Source of the DNA: a virus
DNA: 41,050 bases
Reading direction: 5' to 3' (one strand)
Virus record (IMG/VR): IMGVR_UViG_3300049893_000824
Location: 1 to 41,050 of that record
The translations under genes and the position numbers were made by a program. The notes under the pieces were generated by a model. It worked only from the letters and a program-made list of their open reading frames with translations, was not told the DNA's origin and did no database searches. This document shows positions 22,528 to 31,252 of this stretch, piece by piece (positions within the stretch are counted from its first letter, which is position 1; the number at the start of each line of letters is the position of its first letter).

Positions 22528-25485
22528 CTAGCTCCCTACCGAGACCTCAAGGGTCAGGTTCGTAATGGTGATTGGCAGCGGGTCCGACTGCGACACGTAA
22601 ATGCGGCCATCGCGCGTCCATGACGGCGAAAGCACGACCTCGACCTCGTCGTTGCGAACAGTCTGCGGCGTGCCGTCGTAAAGGTTCGACCTCACGAGAT
22701 GGTTCGCATCCGGGCCGATCATCACGCCGGACGACCGGATCAGACGCAGCCATGCCTTGTTGACGTTCTTCGTACGGCCCTGGCCGAGCCCGTCGATCTG
22801 CATCGCGACCGGCAGCGTCTGCAGACGAGCCTCGTAACCGAGCCCGACCTGCACAGTCGTGGCTGGATAGTCCAGCGTGATGCTTCCCCCGGTCACAACA
22901 AGGTCGCGATGGACCTTCCCATCGGCGAGCACCTTGACCGTTGCGCCATTGAGCCAGTCAAGGTTTGAGATCACCGTCGCCGGGGCGCCGACGTAGGACG
23001 AACCACAATCGACGAAGAACGAGTCACCAAGCGCTGACGGCTGCATCTGCTCGTCGAGCCGCTCGACGCATCGCGTGAGCTTGCCGTCGATATAGCGCTC
23101 GATCACTGTATAGAGGATGTCCTCGTTCCCCTCGGCGACGACGCAGCACGACTTGAAGTCGCCGCTCGTCTCGTGCTGATGCCACGACGCGATCTGCTCT
23201 TCGGGTATATAGGTGAGCCCGATCAGCGCGCCAGTCGTCGAGACGAACCAGACGACCGGCGTCGGCGCTTGCGACATGCTGATGTCGAGGATGTTCTCAT
23301 GATCGAACAGATGCGCCGCGCGCAGAGACAAGTCGCTCGTCACGAAGCCCTGCGACTGCCAGTTATAGCCAAGCTCGCGCACATGCCCGCCACGCGCCGA
23401 GCAGAACACGAGCGAGTTGTTCACAATCTCGGGCTGCACATTCGACGAGCCCACGTAGGACTGGGGGCGCACCGATACCGAGTCCGCCGTGAGCACGTCC
23501 GAGTTGATGGAACTCACGCGCCACTCGGCGCTGTTCGTGAGTAGCAGCAGCTCGTTGAGCGGCACGATGTGGCGGATCGAGTTCACCTCGCGAGCCAATA
23601 CCTTGAACTTGATGCGATCATCCGCTTGCGACGGCAGATGGTAGGCCATGTCGTTGTTGGTGCCGCTGCGCGTTCCGTAGAACGTCTGGGCCTCAAGGTA
23701 TGAACCGCCGAAGCAGCGACGCTGCTCGAAGTAGCTGACCGTGCTTGGATAGTTGCCGACCGTCGAGAGCGGCGGCGGTGTCGTGTAGATCGGCGGCGTG
23801 AGCCCGGCGTCCGGCGTGATGTTGTCGTCAGTGAACGAGACAGTCGGCGCGTCCACGGTGCCGATGCGCCCGTAGATGCCAGCGATCAGCCTGTAGATGT
23901 TGTATTGCACCGCGCCCGAGACGGCAGTCCACGACACTAGGTTGGTATTGCCGTTCGAGTACATGCCATTGAGCAACGTGATGATGTTGCTCTGAGCAGA
24001 CTCGGTGCCGGTCGCGTCCACCGAGGTCACGCAGTATTTGTTCGTGAAGTCGGGTCGATATGCGATCCGCTCGATCGTCCCGGGCGGCGAGAATGCCACG
24101 CCAGTCGATCCCTGCCACTGCACGCCAGTCAGCAGATCATTCAGCGACATGATCTGCGAGTTGCCGCCGTCAATGGCGCGAACGGTGAACCATTTGCTGT
24201 CCAGCGTCGCGTTGCCAGTTCCGCGGATATAGACGGTGTCGCCCGCGATGATCGACTCGCCAGCGGTGCCGTTCGATGTGACGACGATGGTGCTGCCCGT
24301 GCCCGAGCCTAGGTTCGACGCGACCTGCTGCCGCTTGCCAGCGACCGCGGTGCCCGTGATCGTCGGCGCACCCGTAGATGAGCCGAGCACGACCGGGCTC
24401 AGTGCCCAACGGAACGCGCTGTAGCGGCGAAGCTCCATCGGGTAGTAGTTGCGGTGCGTCAGCGTCACCACGTCCTCGGACTGCGCGAAGTGAACATCGA
24501 GCAAGTCCGGCACCGCATACGGGCTCTGGATCTCAAGGATCGAGCCAAGCCCGTTCACCCCAGGGGCAAAGGCGCCCATGTTGTACCACATCAGCGCATT
24601 GATCGCGCTCGGCGTGATCGGCGTCGTGTGAGCCGACAGACAGCTCCAGCCGTTCCCGTTGTAGCTGACAACGTCGCCAAGCCTGAACGCCCGCGTGATG
24701 GTGTAAGAGCCCGATGGCGTGCCGGTCGAGAGCGGCGATCCGTTCTCGACACTCGCAAGCTGGAACGTCCCAGCGCCAGCCGACTGGATCACGTAATAGA
24801 GGTTGCTCGCGCCGGGCTGGATCGAGCCGCCCGAGATCGCTGACCCAGTCAAGTAGACAAGGTCGCCATTATGAAACCCGTTGCCGCTAGACGAGAACGT
24901 GGTGCCGGACGTTGGCACGATGACGGTGCGCGTCACCTGCGAGGCCCAGTCCGAGATGTTGGCCGTGCCGGTGTAGACCGTCTGACCCTGCGTGTGGAAT
25001 CGCATATAGCCAGCGTCCACGCGCAGCACGCTGCCAACCGCTGGCTGGGTCGGCGACCACGACGAGCCTAGTGTGATCGTCGAGGTTGTGTTGCTGAGAA
25101 CCAGCGCCACAGATCCGCCGCACCAGACGCGCTGGCCCGTGAGCGAGTCGGCGACCAAGGATGCCGTGCTGACCGACACTGTGTTGTAGGTGACGGCTGT
25201 CGCCACGCCGTAGTGGCTGTTTGTGGCGCCGACCTCGATCACGAGCGTCTGATCCGTCGAATAGGTGAACGGGATCAGACGCGCCGAGTCGAACGTCCCC
25301 TGACCCTTGGTCATCTTGACGTAGCGGAACCCGGGGCGCTTCGCCGCGACACCCTGGGGGCGCGCGATGAGGTTGCGCATCAGGCTCGCACCGTTCTGGT
25401 AGACGGTCGTGTCGATGCGCCCATACATCTCGGGACTGAGTTCGCCGCCAGTGAACGACCTCTGGATCAGTCGCGTGTTGGCCAT
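22528..25485 (-). CDS. Tail tubular protein B-like (tail nozzle)
   Basis: The product has 985 residues. The N-terminus, with SFTGGELSPEMYGRID, then YQNGASLMRNLIARPQG and KRPGFRYV, is the hallmark of the tail tubular B/nozzle family of podoviruses (T7 gp12-like). These proteins form the distal tail tube and contact the cell surface. The rest is beta-rich, with many Ser/Thr/Gly strands, and no enzymatic motif was noticed. It follows the tail tubular A-like gene with only four bases between, and the two products are expected to assemble together. Length exceeds T7 gp12 (794), so extra surface domains are probably present. Confidence 0.8.
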   Translation of the reverse strand: MANTRLIQRSFTGGELSPEMYGRIDTTVYQNGASLMRNLIARPQGVAAKRPGFRYVKMTKGQGTFDSARLIPFTYSTDQTLVIEVGATNSHYGVATAVTYNTVSVSTASLVADSLTGQRVWCGGSVALVLSNTTSTITLGSSWSPTQPAVGSVLRVDAGYMRFHTQGQTVYTGTANISDWASQVTRTVIVPTSGTTFSSSGNGFHNGDLVYLTGSAISGGSIQPGASNLYYVIQSAGAGTFQLASVENGSPLSTGTPSGSYTITRAFRLGDVVSYNGNGWSCLSAHTTPITPSAINALMWYNMGAFAPGVNGLGSILEIQSPYAVPDLLDVHFAQSEDVVTLTHRNYYPMELRRYSAFRWALSPVVLGSSTGAPTITGTAVAGKRQQVASNLGSGTGSTIVVTSNGTAGESIIAGDTVYIRGTGNATLDSKWFTVRAIDGGNSQIMSLNDLLTGVQWQGSTGVAFSPPGTIERIAYRPDFTNKYCVTSVDATGTESAQSNIITLLNGMYSNGNTNLVSWTAVSGAVQYNIYRLIAGIYGRIGTVDAPTVSFTDDNITPDAGLTPPIYTTPPPLSTVGNYPSTVSYFEQRRCFGGSYLEAQTFYGTRSGTNNDMAYHLPSQADDRIKFKVLAREVNSIRHIVPLNELLLLTNSAEWRVSSINSDVLTADSVSVRPQSYVGSSNVQPEIVNNSLVFCSARGGHVRELGYNWQSQGFVTSDLSLRAAHLFDHENILDISMSQAPTPVVWFVSTTGALIGLTYIPEEQIASWHQHETSGDFKSCCVVAEGNEDILYTVIERYIDGKLTRCVERLDEQMQPSALGDSFFVDCGSSYVGAPATVISNLDWLNGATVKVLADGKVHRDLVVTGGSITLDYPATTVQVGLGYEARLQTLPVAMQIDGLGQGRTKNVNKAWLRLIRSSGVMIGPDANHLVRSNLYDGTPQTVRNDEVEVVLSPSWTRDGRIYVSQSDPLPITITNLTLEVSVGS

Positions 25486-25489
25486 GGTG

Positions 25490-27805
25490 CTAGCGCCCGC
25501 TCATCCAGGGGACGATATGCTCGGGCTTGATCTGGCGCTGGTTGCTGTCCGACTCGTCAGCCTGCCCGATATAGTACTGCGCCATCTGAGCGCACCGCTT
25601 CGCCTCGGCGGCGCCGACCTCACCCTTGATGATCGGCCCGGCGAGCATGCTCGCTAGGTGCCACGAGAGGGCCATGCGGAACAGCGGCGAGAACTTCGTC
25701 GCGTCCGTGCCGCTCGCCGAGTAGCGGATCACAGCGTTCGCTTGATCCGTGTAGAGGATCTGGCGCCCGAACTCGTCGGTCTCGACCGTGTATGGCTGCG
25801 GGATATATGCGCCCGAGGCCACGATCGGGTAGCTGTTCGCCGGGTATCCCGGGCTGTCGGTCGGCGAGTAGCGCGTGCTGTAGTCATCCTGCACATCGGG
25901 CGGCAGCACCGCAAAACTGGTCGTGCAGTCGCCCGGGATCACGTATGCGTAATCCCACTCGGTCCTCGTGTTGTCCATGGGCACGAGTGCCTTGCGCCTC
26001 GTGGCGAACGTCCAGGACCGCATGTCGAGCATCGAGTCGCGCGCGACCGGGTAGAAGCGCGAGCAGTGCGCTGCCTGCGCGCTGCCGTCCGGCGGGCTGA
26101 TGCTCGTGATCTCGGCGGCGTCGCCGAGGTGCGATAGCGCGAGGTTGCAGATGTCGAGTTCAGCCTGACCGGCAGCCGTGTTCGTCTCGATGATCGAGCG
26201 CCAGCCGAGGAACGCGCGCTCTTCCATGAGCGTTGCGCCATAACCGTTGTAGTGCGCCGTGTCGCCAACCTTGACCGGAGCGTCATCCATTGAGAAGGTC
26301 CGCATATAGCGGTCCTCCTCGGCTATGCGCTCGATGGCTGCGTTGATCCTCTCGTAGAACGGCCAGTAGCCGCCTTTGTTGACGATCTTCGGCTGCACCC
26401 ACGGGATCGCATTGGCGTCGCCAGACCAAAGGTTGCGACTCTTCAGCTCGGCTCGAATGCGAGCCTTGAACTCGCGCAAGTTCGACTCGTAAGCATCCGC
26501 CCATTGCTCATAGCCGCCATCGCTCTCACCTTGAACGTAGAACACGCCGAGACACTGCAGCGTGTCGCCGTCAGCGGCGACGGATGCAATGGCCATGTCC
26601 AACTCGTCCAGAAGCCGCTTGAAGTTTCCGTTCTGCTCGCCGGGAGACCATGAGCAATGCTGCGCTCCATCGTGCCATCCGACGTAAGACTGCGACCCGC
26701 TCGGGATCTCGCTGTGCGCGAGCGGGGTTCCGCCGACATCGCTGGACATTAGATAGATGGTCTCGCCACAGTATTGCTTGAAGCGAAGACCGAGCCCGAT
26801 GGAGTAGGCAATGCCGCGAGACACGACGCCAGTGCCGGTCCCGGTGCGATACCACGGAAGAACATGGAACGAGTTCGGATAGTCAAACCCAGGCGGGAAC
26901 GGGTTCGTGGTCGTGATCTCGCCAAGCACCGACTGCGTCGTCTGCCCCTCGTTCGATGTCCAGGGCAGGAAGTACCCCCAGCGTGAGAACGAGTCGGGGT
27001 CGGCGATCGACTCCGTCGTGATCACAGACGCGGCGCCATTGCCAGGAACAATCGCGAACGTGTCAAGCGCGTGCGGAGGCTGCGCCCACACACCGTCCAC
27101 CGTGACTTGGTAGCCGTTTGATGCGACACTCGCTATCGGGAACTCGACGAAGATGTTCCCCGCGTGGTGGCTGTAGATGCAACGCAGGCGCGCACCAAGA
27201 TAGGTGTGGCGATCCGCAGCCACGCCAGACCCGCAGCGCATAGCTAGCGTGATCGTGGTCTGGTTGTTGGCGACCGTCGCGATCGTCGTGGCAACGTGCG
27301 TGTAGTAGAACTGCTCTCCGGGCTGCGGCGCCGTCGAGAACGGATTGTTGAGCGTCAGCCTGCACGAAGCTCCGGCGGCCATGCCGCTAGGAGAACTCGC
27401 CCCGGTAACGATCCGCGCCTCGCCCGTCAGTCGGCGCAGAATGAAGAACGGGACGAACGAGCTACCGCCGACAGTCGGCGCCGAAGGCCAATACTGAGCC
27501 ACGTCCAGCGTCGTCGTCGTTCCGCCAAGCACACGCATCGCGCCTGGGTAGTCCGTGTAGCCAGTCGCGCTCGGGTTGTATGCTGTGAGAACTCGCAAGC
27601 CAGCAATGGCTCGCCCCTTCAAGTCCACGAAGCCGTAGCCAGGGAACGCCCCGGGCATGGCGAAGCGATCATTGTACGCGCCACTTGTCACGGTCGGCGA
27701 CGTGCGCAAGTCAGCGCCATAGTGGTAGGTCCACCATGTCACAAGGTCGGGAGATGGCCCTGCGTTGCTCTGGCCGAAGGATAGGACGAACTTGCGAACC
27801 GCCAT
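25490..27805 (-). CDS. SGNH esterase fused to a tail tubular protein A-like domain
   Basis: This 771-residue protein joins two parts. Residues 1 to about 540 look like an SGNH/sialate O-acetylesterase-type hydrolase: GQSN at 11-14 with nucleophile candidate S13, QGESD at 425-429, and D515-T-A-H518 as the DxxH block. A beta-rich insertion of about 300 residues separates the first block from the rest. Residues from about 545 match the tail tubular A (gatekeeper) pattern: ICNLALSHLGDAAEI, then HCSRFYPVARDSMLDM and SWTFATRRKAL, ending in RMALSWHLASMLAG. T7 gp11 is about 190 residues and has no such esterase. The fusion would place a deacetylating enzyme at the tail collar, possibly acting on host O-antigen or capsule. 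TGAGGA lies just upstream of the ATG. Confidence 0.8.
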   Translation of the reverse strand: MAVRKFVLSFGQSNAGPSPDLVTWWTYHYGADLRTSPTVTSGAYNDRFAMPGAFPGYGFVDLKGRAIAGLRVLTAYNPSATGYTDYPGAMRVLGGTTTTLDVAQYWPSAPTVGGSSFVPFFILRRLTGEARIVTGASSPSGMAAGASCRLTLNNPFSTAPQPGEQFYYTHVATTIATVANNQTTITLAMRCGSGVAADRHTYLGARLRCIYSHHAGNIFVEFPIASVASNGYQVTVDGVWAQPPHALDTFAIVPGNGAASVITTESIADPDSFSRWGYFLPWTSNEGQTTQSVLGEITTTNPFPPGFDYPNSFHVLPWYRTGTGTGVVSRGIAYSIGLGLRFKQYCGETIYLMSSDVGGTPLAHSEIPSGSQSYVGWHDGAQHCSWSPGEQNGNFKRLLDELDMAIASVAADGDTLQCLGVFYVQGESDGGYEQWADAYESNLREFKARIRAELKSRNLWSGDANAIPWVQPKIVNKGGYWPFYERINAAIERIAEEDRYMRTFSMDDAPVKVGDTAHYNGYGATLMEERAFLGWRSIIETNTAAGQAELDICNLALSHLGDAAEITSISPPDGSAQAAHCSRFYPVARDSMLDMRSWTFATRRKALVPMDNTRTEWDYAYVIPGDCTTSFAVLPPDVQDDYSTRYSPTDSPGYPANSYPIVASGAYIPQPYTVETDEFGRQILYTDQANAVIRYSASGTDATKFSPLFRMALSWHLASMLAGPIIKGEVGAAEAKRCAQMAQYYIGQADESDSNQRQIKPEHIVPWMSGR

Positions 27806-27819
27806 GGAAGATCCTCAGT

Positions 27820-27857
27820 CAGAAGAATCCGCAGCGCCTCACCACAAGGCGCTGCGG
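27820..27857 (-). terminator. Intrinsic terminator between head and tail genes
   Basis: A perfect 11-bp stem (27829-27839 CCGCAGCGCCT / 27847-27857) has a 7-base loop. Read leftward it is followed by ATTCTTCT, a modest T-rich tail. It lies between the second cement protein and the esterase/tail gene and could reduce transcription of the tail genes relative to the capsid genes. Confidence 0.65.
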
Positions 27858-27867
27858 AGAAGCAGGC

Positions 27868-28374
27868 TCAGGTCACGGCGAAGCCGCCAGGGTAGACAAG
27901 GTTCGACTGAGGAACCTGCAACGTCTGGACGATGTCGATCGTGAACTTGCCAGCAGTCGCTGTCGTGGACGTGTGATTGACGAACACCACATACAGATAG
28001 CGCAGCCCAAGGCTCGCCAAGTGCGGGGTGAGTCGGCACGTCACTTTGCTGCCAAGGGCGAGCTTGCGAGCAACAGCGTACGAGGCCGTGGCGCCACCCA
28101 GGTAGCCGAAGCTCCCAATGGTGATGCCAGCCGTGGAGTAGGGCGTCGTGCCCAACATCACGATGGCGCCCCAAGTCTGGTCTGTCGTCATCGCCTCGGT
28201 CACGAGCAACTGCACGTCGAGAGACTCGCCGTCGCCCATGTTGCGATTCTTGAGCAGATCCACGTAGTTCGCGCTGTAGGCAAACCCGCCGATGCCCGCA
28301 GGGTAGGCAGTCGTGCCGCTTGAGTTGACAGGCGCCTGAGCCTCGCTGAGGCGTAGGAAGTGATCACCGATCAT
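27868..28374 (-). CDS. Capsid cement/decoration protein paralogue 2 (Bbp16-like)
   Basis: The product has 168 residues and is beta-rich. It aligns with the gene just upstream (158 residues): FLRLSEAQAP against YLRIATAKAV, MGDGESLDVQLLVTEAM against VGQGEDIFFVFTVTQAF, KLALGSKVTCRLTP against DLALGKQVTMKMSP, and GLRYLYVVFVN against GRRYLCARVVT. Proteins of this type coat BPP-1-like capsids at lattice contacts. The pair probably arose by duplication. An AGAGGAG site precedes the ATG. It has an insertion of about 12 residues (IGGFAYSANYVDLLKN region) not present in its partner and may occupy a different lattice site. Confidence 0.65.
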   Translation of the reverse strand: MIGDHFLRLSEAQAPVNSSGTTAYPAGIGGFAYSANYVDLLKNRNMGDGESLDVQLLVTEAMTTDQTWGAIVMLGTTPYSTAGITIGSFGYLGGATASYAVARKLALGSKVTCRLTPHLASLGLRYLYVVFVNHTSTTATAGKFTIDIVQTLQVPQSNLVYPGGFAVT

Positions 28375-28392
28375 GCTGAACTCCTCTTTGGT

Positions 28393-28418
28393 GGGCCGCG
28401 CCGTCTAAGACGCGGCCC
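28393..28418. other. Hairpin between the two cement-protein genes
   Basis: An 8-bp stem GGGCCGCG/CGCGGCCC (28393-28400 and 28411-28418) with a possible inner stem CGTC/GACG. It lacks a T-run on either side, so it is not a clear terminator. It may slow RNA decay or serve as a processing point between two paralogous structural genes. Confidence 0.5.
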
Positions 28419-28425
28419 TTGTTGG

Positions 28426-28902
28426 TCAGGCGCCCGTAACGAACGAGAAGCCCGAGGTGTAGAACTGCTTCCCGGCCTGCATTCCGATGACAACGTCGCA
28501 GGTGAACGCTCCGACATTGGCCGTGGCGTTGGTCGTCACAACGCGCGCGCACAGGTATCGACGACCCGTGGGCGGAATGAGCGATGATCCCGTGGCCTGA
28601 GTCGTGATCGGGCTCATCTTCATAGTCACCTGCTTGCCAAGAGCAAGGTCCGCAGCGGCGTAGTTGCAGGACTGCGAATGCGGGTAGAAGATTCCAGGCA
28701 CAGCCGTGTCGCCATAGCCGACCTGAAAGTAGGTTTCGCCCGTGGCAGAGAACGCCTGCGTGACCGTGAAGACGAAGAAGATGTCTTCGCCTTGGCCGAC
28801 ATCACGAGCCGCCTGCAGATCGACGGTATCGGTGAGCGTCGTATTCCCCGCGGGCGTCACAGCCTTCGCCGTAGCGATACGCAAGTAGTTGTCTACGTAC
28901 AT
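28426..28902 (-). CDS. Capsid cement/decoration protein paralogue 1 (Bbp16-like)
   Basis: The product has 158 residues. The opening YVDNYLRIATAKAVT followed by DTVDLQAARDVGQGE is characteristic of the Bbp16 family, the cement protein of phage BPP-1, which forms surface knobs that strengthen the capsid. The rest is beta-rich with many Thr/Ala/Gly residues. An excellent ribosome site (ACGGAGGAAC) lies 28 bases after the major capsid gene, fitting high-level expression with the capsid. The neighbouring paralogue is described separately. Confidence 0.75.
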   Translation of the reverse strand: MYVDNYLRIATAKAVTPAGNTTLTDTVDLQAARDVGQGEDIFFVFTVTQAFSATGETYFQVGYGDTAVPGIFYPHSQSCNYAAADLALGKQVTMKMSPITTQATGSSLIPPTGRRYLCARVVTTNATANVGAFTCDVVIGMQAGKQFYTSGFSFVTGA

Positions 28903-28930
28903 TGGATGTTCCTCCGTTTTGATCTTTGGA

Positions 28931-29983
28931 TCAGACAGGGTTCTCGGTGCTCAGGATCTGATCGCACCGACGGATCGGGATACCAAGGAACGACAGGTAA
29001 CTCTGCGCAGTGCCGAACTGCGTGGTTGCTTCGTTGATCTTCAGAGCAGCCTGCGAGCGATCCATCGCCTGGACCGCGAGACCGCTGTGCGCCGTGCGGT
29101 TCATATAGAACACGGGGCGCCCCATCGCGAGGTTCGGAATGCGATACGTCGCGCGGACCATTGCCTTCATCAGGTTGGTCGCGACCGCCGTAGCAGCCTG
29201 GGTGCCCGTGCCAGCGAGCAACTCGGTGACCTTGATGTTGCAGATGCGGACGACGTAGCGCCAGTCCTTGACCACGAGGCCGTTCTTCCACTGGTAGCGC
29301 GTCACGAGCGCCTGCATGCGATCCGTGGCCGAGGCCGTGGTCGCACCGGCAGCCGACGGCGTGTAGACCGTCTGCTCGCCCAGGTCTTCGTGGATCAGGC
29401 CAGCCTTGCTGCCCTTGGGGAACGGGCAGTAGACCGTCTGGTCACCCCAGACAACCAGATACACCGACGTGTTGTCGCCGTTTGCGGCGCCGCCGCACGA
29501 GATGACGTTCTGCGCGTTGCCAGCACCAGTTGACGCCGAGTAGCGCGTAGCAAGGCCAAGGTATTCCCTCGGGTCGTTGCCAGGGTTGCCGTAGAACAGA
29601 GTCGCCGCTTGCTTCTGGTTCATCGCCTCCAAGAAGGCCGTGTCTTCCGACAGGCGGAACGCGGCGGTGCTTCCGTTGAGCATCGCGAGATCCTTGTCCA
29701 CCTCGCTGCGAGCTTCGAGGATGCCGCATGCCTCATCGACCTGGACGGTCGTGGACTTGCTGCTCGGGATGCCCTGGTTCAACGAGCGCCAATAGACATC
29801 CGGCAGGCCGGTGCGGATTACCACGCGCTCGCCGGTCGGGAGGTTCGACTCCTTGAAGACGGCGTCTTGCAGGATCTCGTTCGACTGCGAGAGCAGTTCG
29901 GCCACGATCGGCACCGTGCCGTCCGGGTCAATGCGCTTCGCCCAGTCGGCCAGAGTCAGGTTCGTATTCGTCAAAGCTGCCAT
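28931..29983 (-). CDS. Major capsid protein (BPP-1/epsilon15-like)
   Basis: The product has 350 residues. The N-terminus NTNLTLADWAKRIDPDG is typical of BPP-1-type capsid proteins. Later landmarks are MLNGSTAAFRLSEDTAFLEAM, split here over helix and loop, YLGLATRYS, NTSVYLVVWG, and FPKGSKAGLIHEDLGEQT. These match the epsilon15 gp7/BPP-1 group of HK97-fold capsid proteins. An AGGAGA site lies eight bases before the ATG. The gene follows the scaffold and precedes two cement proteins, the expected head order. No protease gene was found nearby, consistent with capsids of this group that mature without cleavage. Confidence 0.9.
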   Translation of the reverse strand: MAALTNTNLTLADWAKRIDPDGTVPIVAELLSQSNEILQDAVFKESNLPTGERVVIRTGLPDVYWRSLNQGIPSSKSTTVQVDEACGILEARSEVDKDLAMLNGSTAAFRLSEDTAFLEAMNQKQAATLFYGNPGNDPREYLGLATRYSASTGAGNAQNVISCGGAANGDNTSVYLVVWGDQTVYCPFPKGSKAGLIHEDLGEQTVYTPSAAGATTASATDRMQALVTRYQWKNGLVVKDWRYVVRICNIKVTELLAGTGTQAATAVATNLMKAMVRATYRIPNLAMGRPVFYMNRTAHSGLAVQAMDRSQAALKINEATTQFGTAQSYLSFLGIPIRRCDQILSTENPV

Positions 29984-29994
29984 GTCATCATCTC

Positions 29995-30759
29995 CTATTT
30001 CACTTTGGGCGCATAGAGCGCCTCTGCCAAGTCATTGAACGTCCGGGCGCCAGCGGGAAGCTGCGCGCCACGGCCGCCACCAACGAACGAGTCTTCGCTG
30101 ATGGCCTTGCCCGCCTTCCACAGGAGCCGAATCATCTCCGGGTGCGAACCCAGACCAGATGCTTCGAGAAGCTCGCGGAATGCTGGCGAGCCGAGCGAGT
30201 CGAGCGCCTTCTTGGCGATCCCGAGGTTCTGCGTCAGCTTCTGCTGATCGCCTCCGAACTCGGGGTCGCGCTGAGAACTCTCGACCCATGCGGCTCGCAC
30301 TGCCTGAACCTGAGCATCCGCGCGCGCCTGCATGACAGGCGTGAGCTTGTTGATCAGGTTCTGAGCAGCGTCCTTGGGCAAGCCAAGCTCCTTCGCCGTG
30401 CCTTCGTAGGCAGCGAGCACCTCTGCGTCGATGTCGGACCCTTCCGGGGCCGAGATCGTATAGACCGCCTCAGTCGCAGGAGGCTCTTGCGCCCCGGCTG
30501 CTGGCTTGGCGGTCTCGGTCGCGGCAGGCGTTTCGGTCTTGGCTGCTGGAGCCTCGACCTTCGCTGCCGTGGTGCTTGAAGGAACCTTCGCTTGCGCCTG
30601 GGGCGCTGCTGTTGGTGATGCAGCCGGAGCCGGTGCCGCCTTCGGCGCCGGACTCGATGGATACATCCTGGCAGCTAGATCAGCGGGTGACTTGGTCGGC
30701 TGTGCCGTGTTCGTCGTGGCTGCTTGCTGCGTCGGTGATGCGGTCGTCGTGTCGGTCAT
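29995..30759 (-). CDS. Capsid scaffolding protein
   Basis: The product has 254 residues. The first 95 residues are an Ala/Pro/Thr-rich disordered region. A helical part follows: ISAPEGSDIDAEVLAAYEG, a central coiled coil (about 120-165), and DPEFGGDQQKLTQNLGIAKK, LLEASGLGSHPEMIRLLWK, then GKAISEDSFVGGG. These are standard landmarks of scaffolds in this phage group, which guide capsid assembly and then leave. The start lies 80 bases inside the Bbp19-like gene in another frame and has a GAGAGAG site. The position directly before the major capsid gene supports the call. Confidence 0.82.
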   Translation of the reverse strand: MTDTTTASPTQQAATTNTAQPTKSPADLAARMYPSSPAPKAAPAPAASPTAAPQAQAKVPSSTTAAKVEAPAAKTETPAATETAKPAAGAQEPPATEAVYTISAPEGSDIDAEVLAAYEGTAKELGLPKDAAQNLINKLTPVMQARADAQVQAVRAAWVESSQRDPEFGGDQQKLTQNLGIAKKALDSLGSPAFRELLEASGLGSHPEMIRLLWKAGKAISEDSFVGGGRGAQLPAGARTFNDLAEALYAPKVK

Positions 30760-31063
30760 TGCGTTGCTCTCTCAACATCGCGGGGTAAGTCTCGGGCGCC
30801 ACCTCGTGGATCAGTGCGAGGATGCGGTTGCCGTAGCTGCGCTGCCCCTCGTTGAATGCCATCGCCGTGGCCGAAGGTGCGTAGCTCAGGCGGAAGACTC
30901 CGCACTGCTCCAAGATGCGCCAAAGGATCCGTCGCCCTCGTCTGGATGACGTAAGCCATCGAACATCGGCTTCCTCAGTCTCGCGCTCAAGTCGATCGCG
31001 TATCGCACGCTCCTCCTTGCGTCGAACCTGGGCTGCCGTGTCTAGCGGGTCGTCGTCGTCCAT
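30680..31063 (-). CDS. Bbp19-like phage protein
   Basis: The product has 127 residues. The helical core VRWLTSSRRGRRILWRILEQ, CGVFRLSY, then MAFNEGQRSYGNRILALIHE and APETYPAMLREQ matches proteins of the BPP-1 Bbp19 type found between portal and scaffold genes. The role is unknown but the place suggests head assembly. The ATG at 31063 gives an N-terminus (MDDDDPLDTAAQ) like that of relatives. An in-frame GTG at 31093 is a possible alternative, and neither has a strong ribosome site. The C-terminal tail, rich in Asp, His and Arg, is encoded in the overlap with the scaffold gene. Confidence 0.72.
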   Translation of the reverse strand: MDDDDPLDTAAQVRRKEERAIRDRLERETEEADVRWLTSSRRGRRILWRILEQCGVFRLSYAPSATAMAFNEGQRSYGNRILALIHEVAPETYPAMLREQRNDRHDDRITDAASSHDEHGTADQVTR

Positions 31064-31108
31064 GCGCGGTTGTGGCACGAGATCAGCAGGCACAATGGTT
31101 CATGGGCA

Positions 31109-31252
31109 TTATCGCGGCAAATCCCCGACAATGAGCGACACGAGTACCGCCGTGAGCGTGACCATCGTCGCGAGCGCGATCAGGAACGACACGACATCGA
31201 GCCGCGGGTCGCGCGGCAGCATCATCGTGCCAGAACTATGATTGCTCGTCAC
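31109..31252 (-). CDS. Small single-pass membrane protein
   Basis: The product has 47 residues if it starts at the GTG (31252) that overlaps the previous stop as GTGA, or 38 if it starts at the ATG at 31225. One hydrophobic segment (VVSFLIALATMVTLTAVLVS) fills its C-terminal half, followed by a short polar end. It sits among head genes. Small membrane proteins occur in this place in related phages, but the function is unknown. The start is uncertain because neither candidate has a clear ribosome site. Confidence 0.5.
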   Translation of the reverse strand: MTSNHSSGTMMLPRDPRLDVVSFLIALATMVTLTAVLVSLIVGDLPR

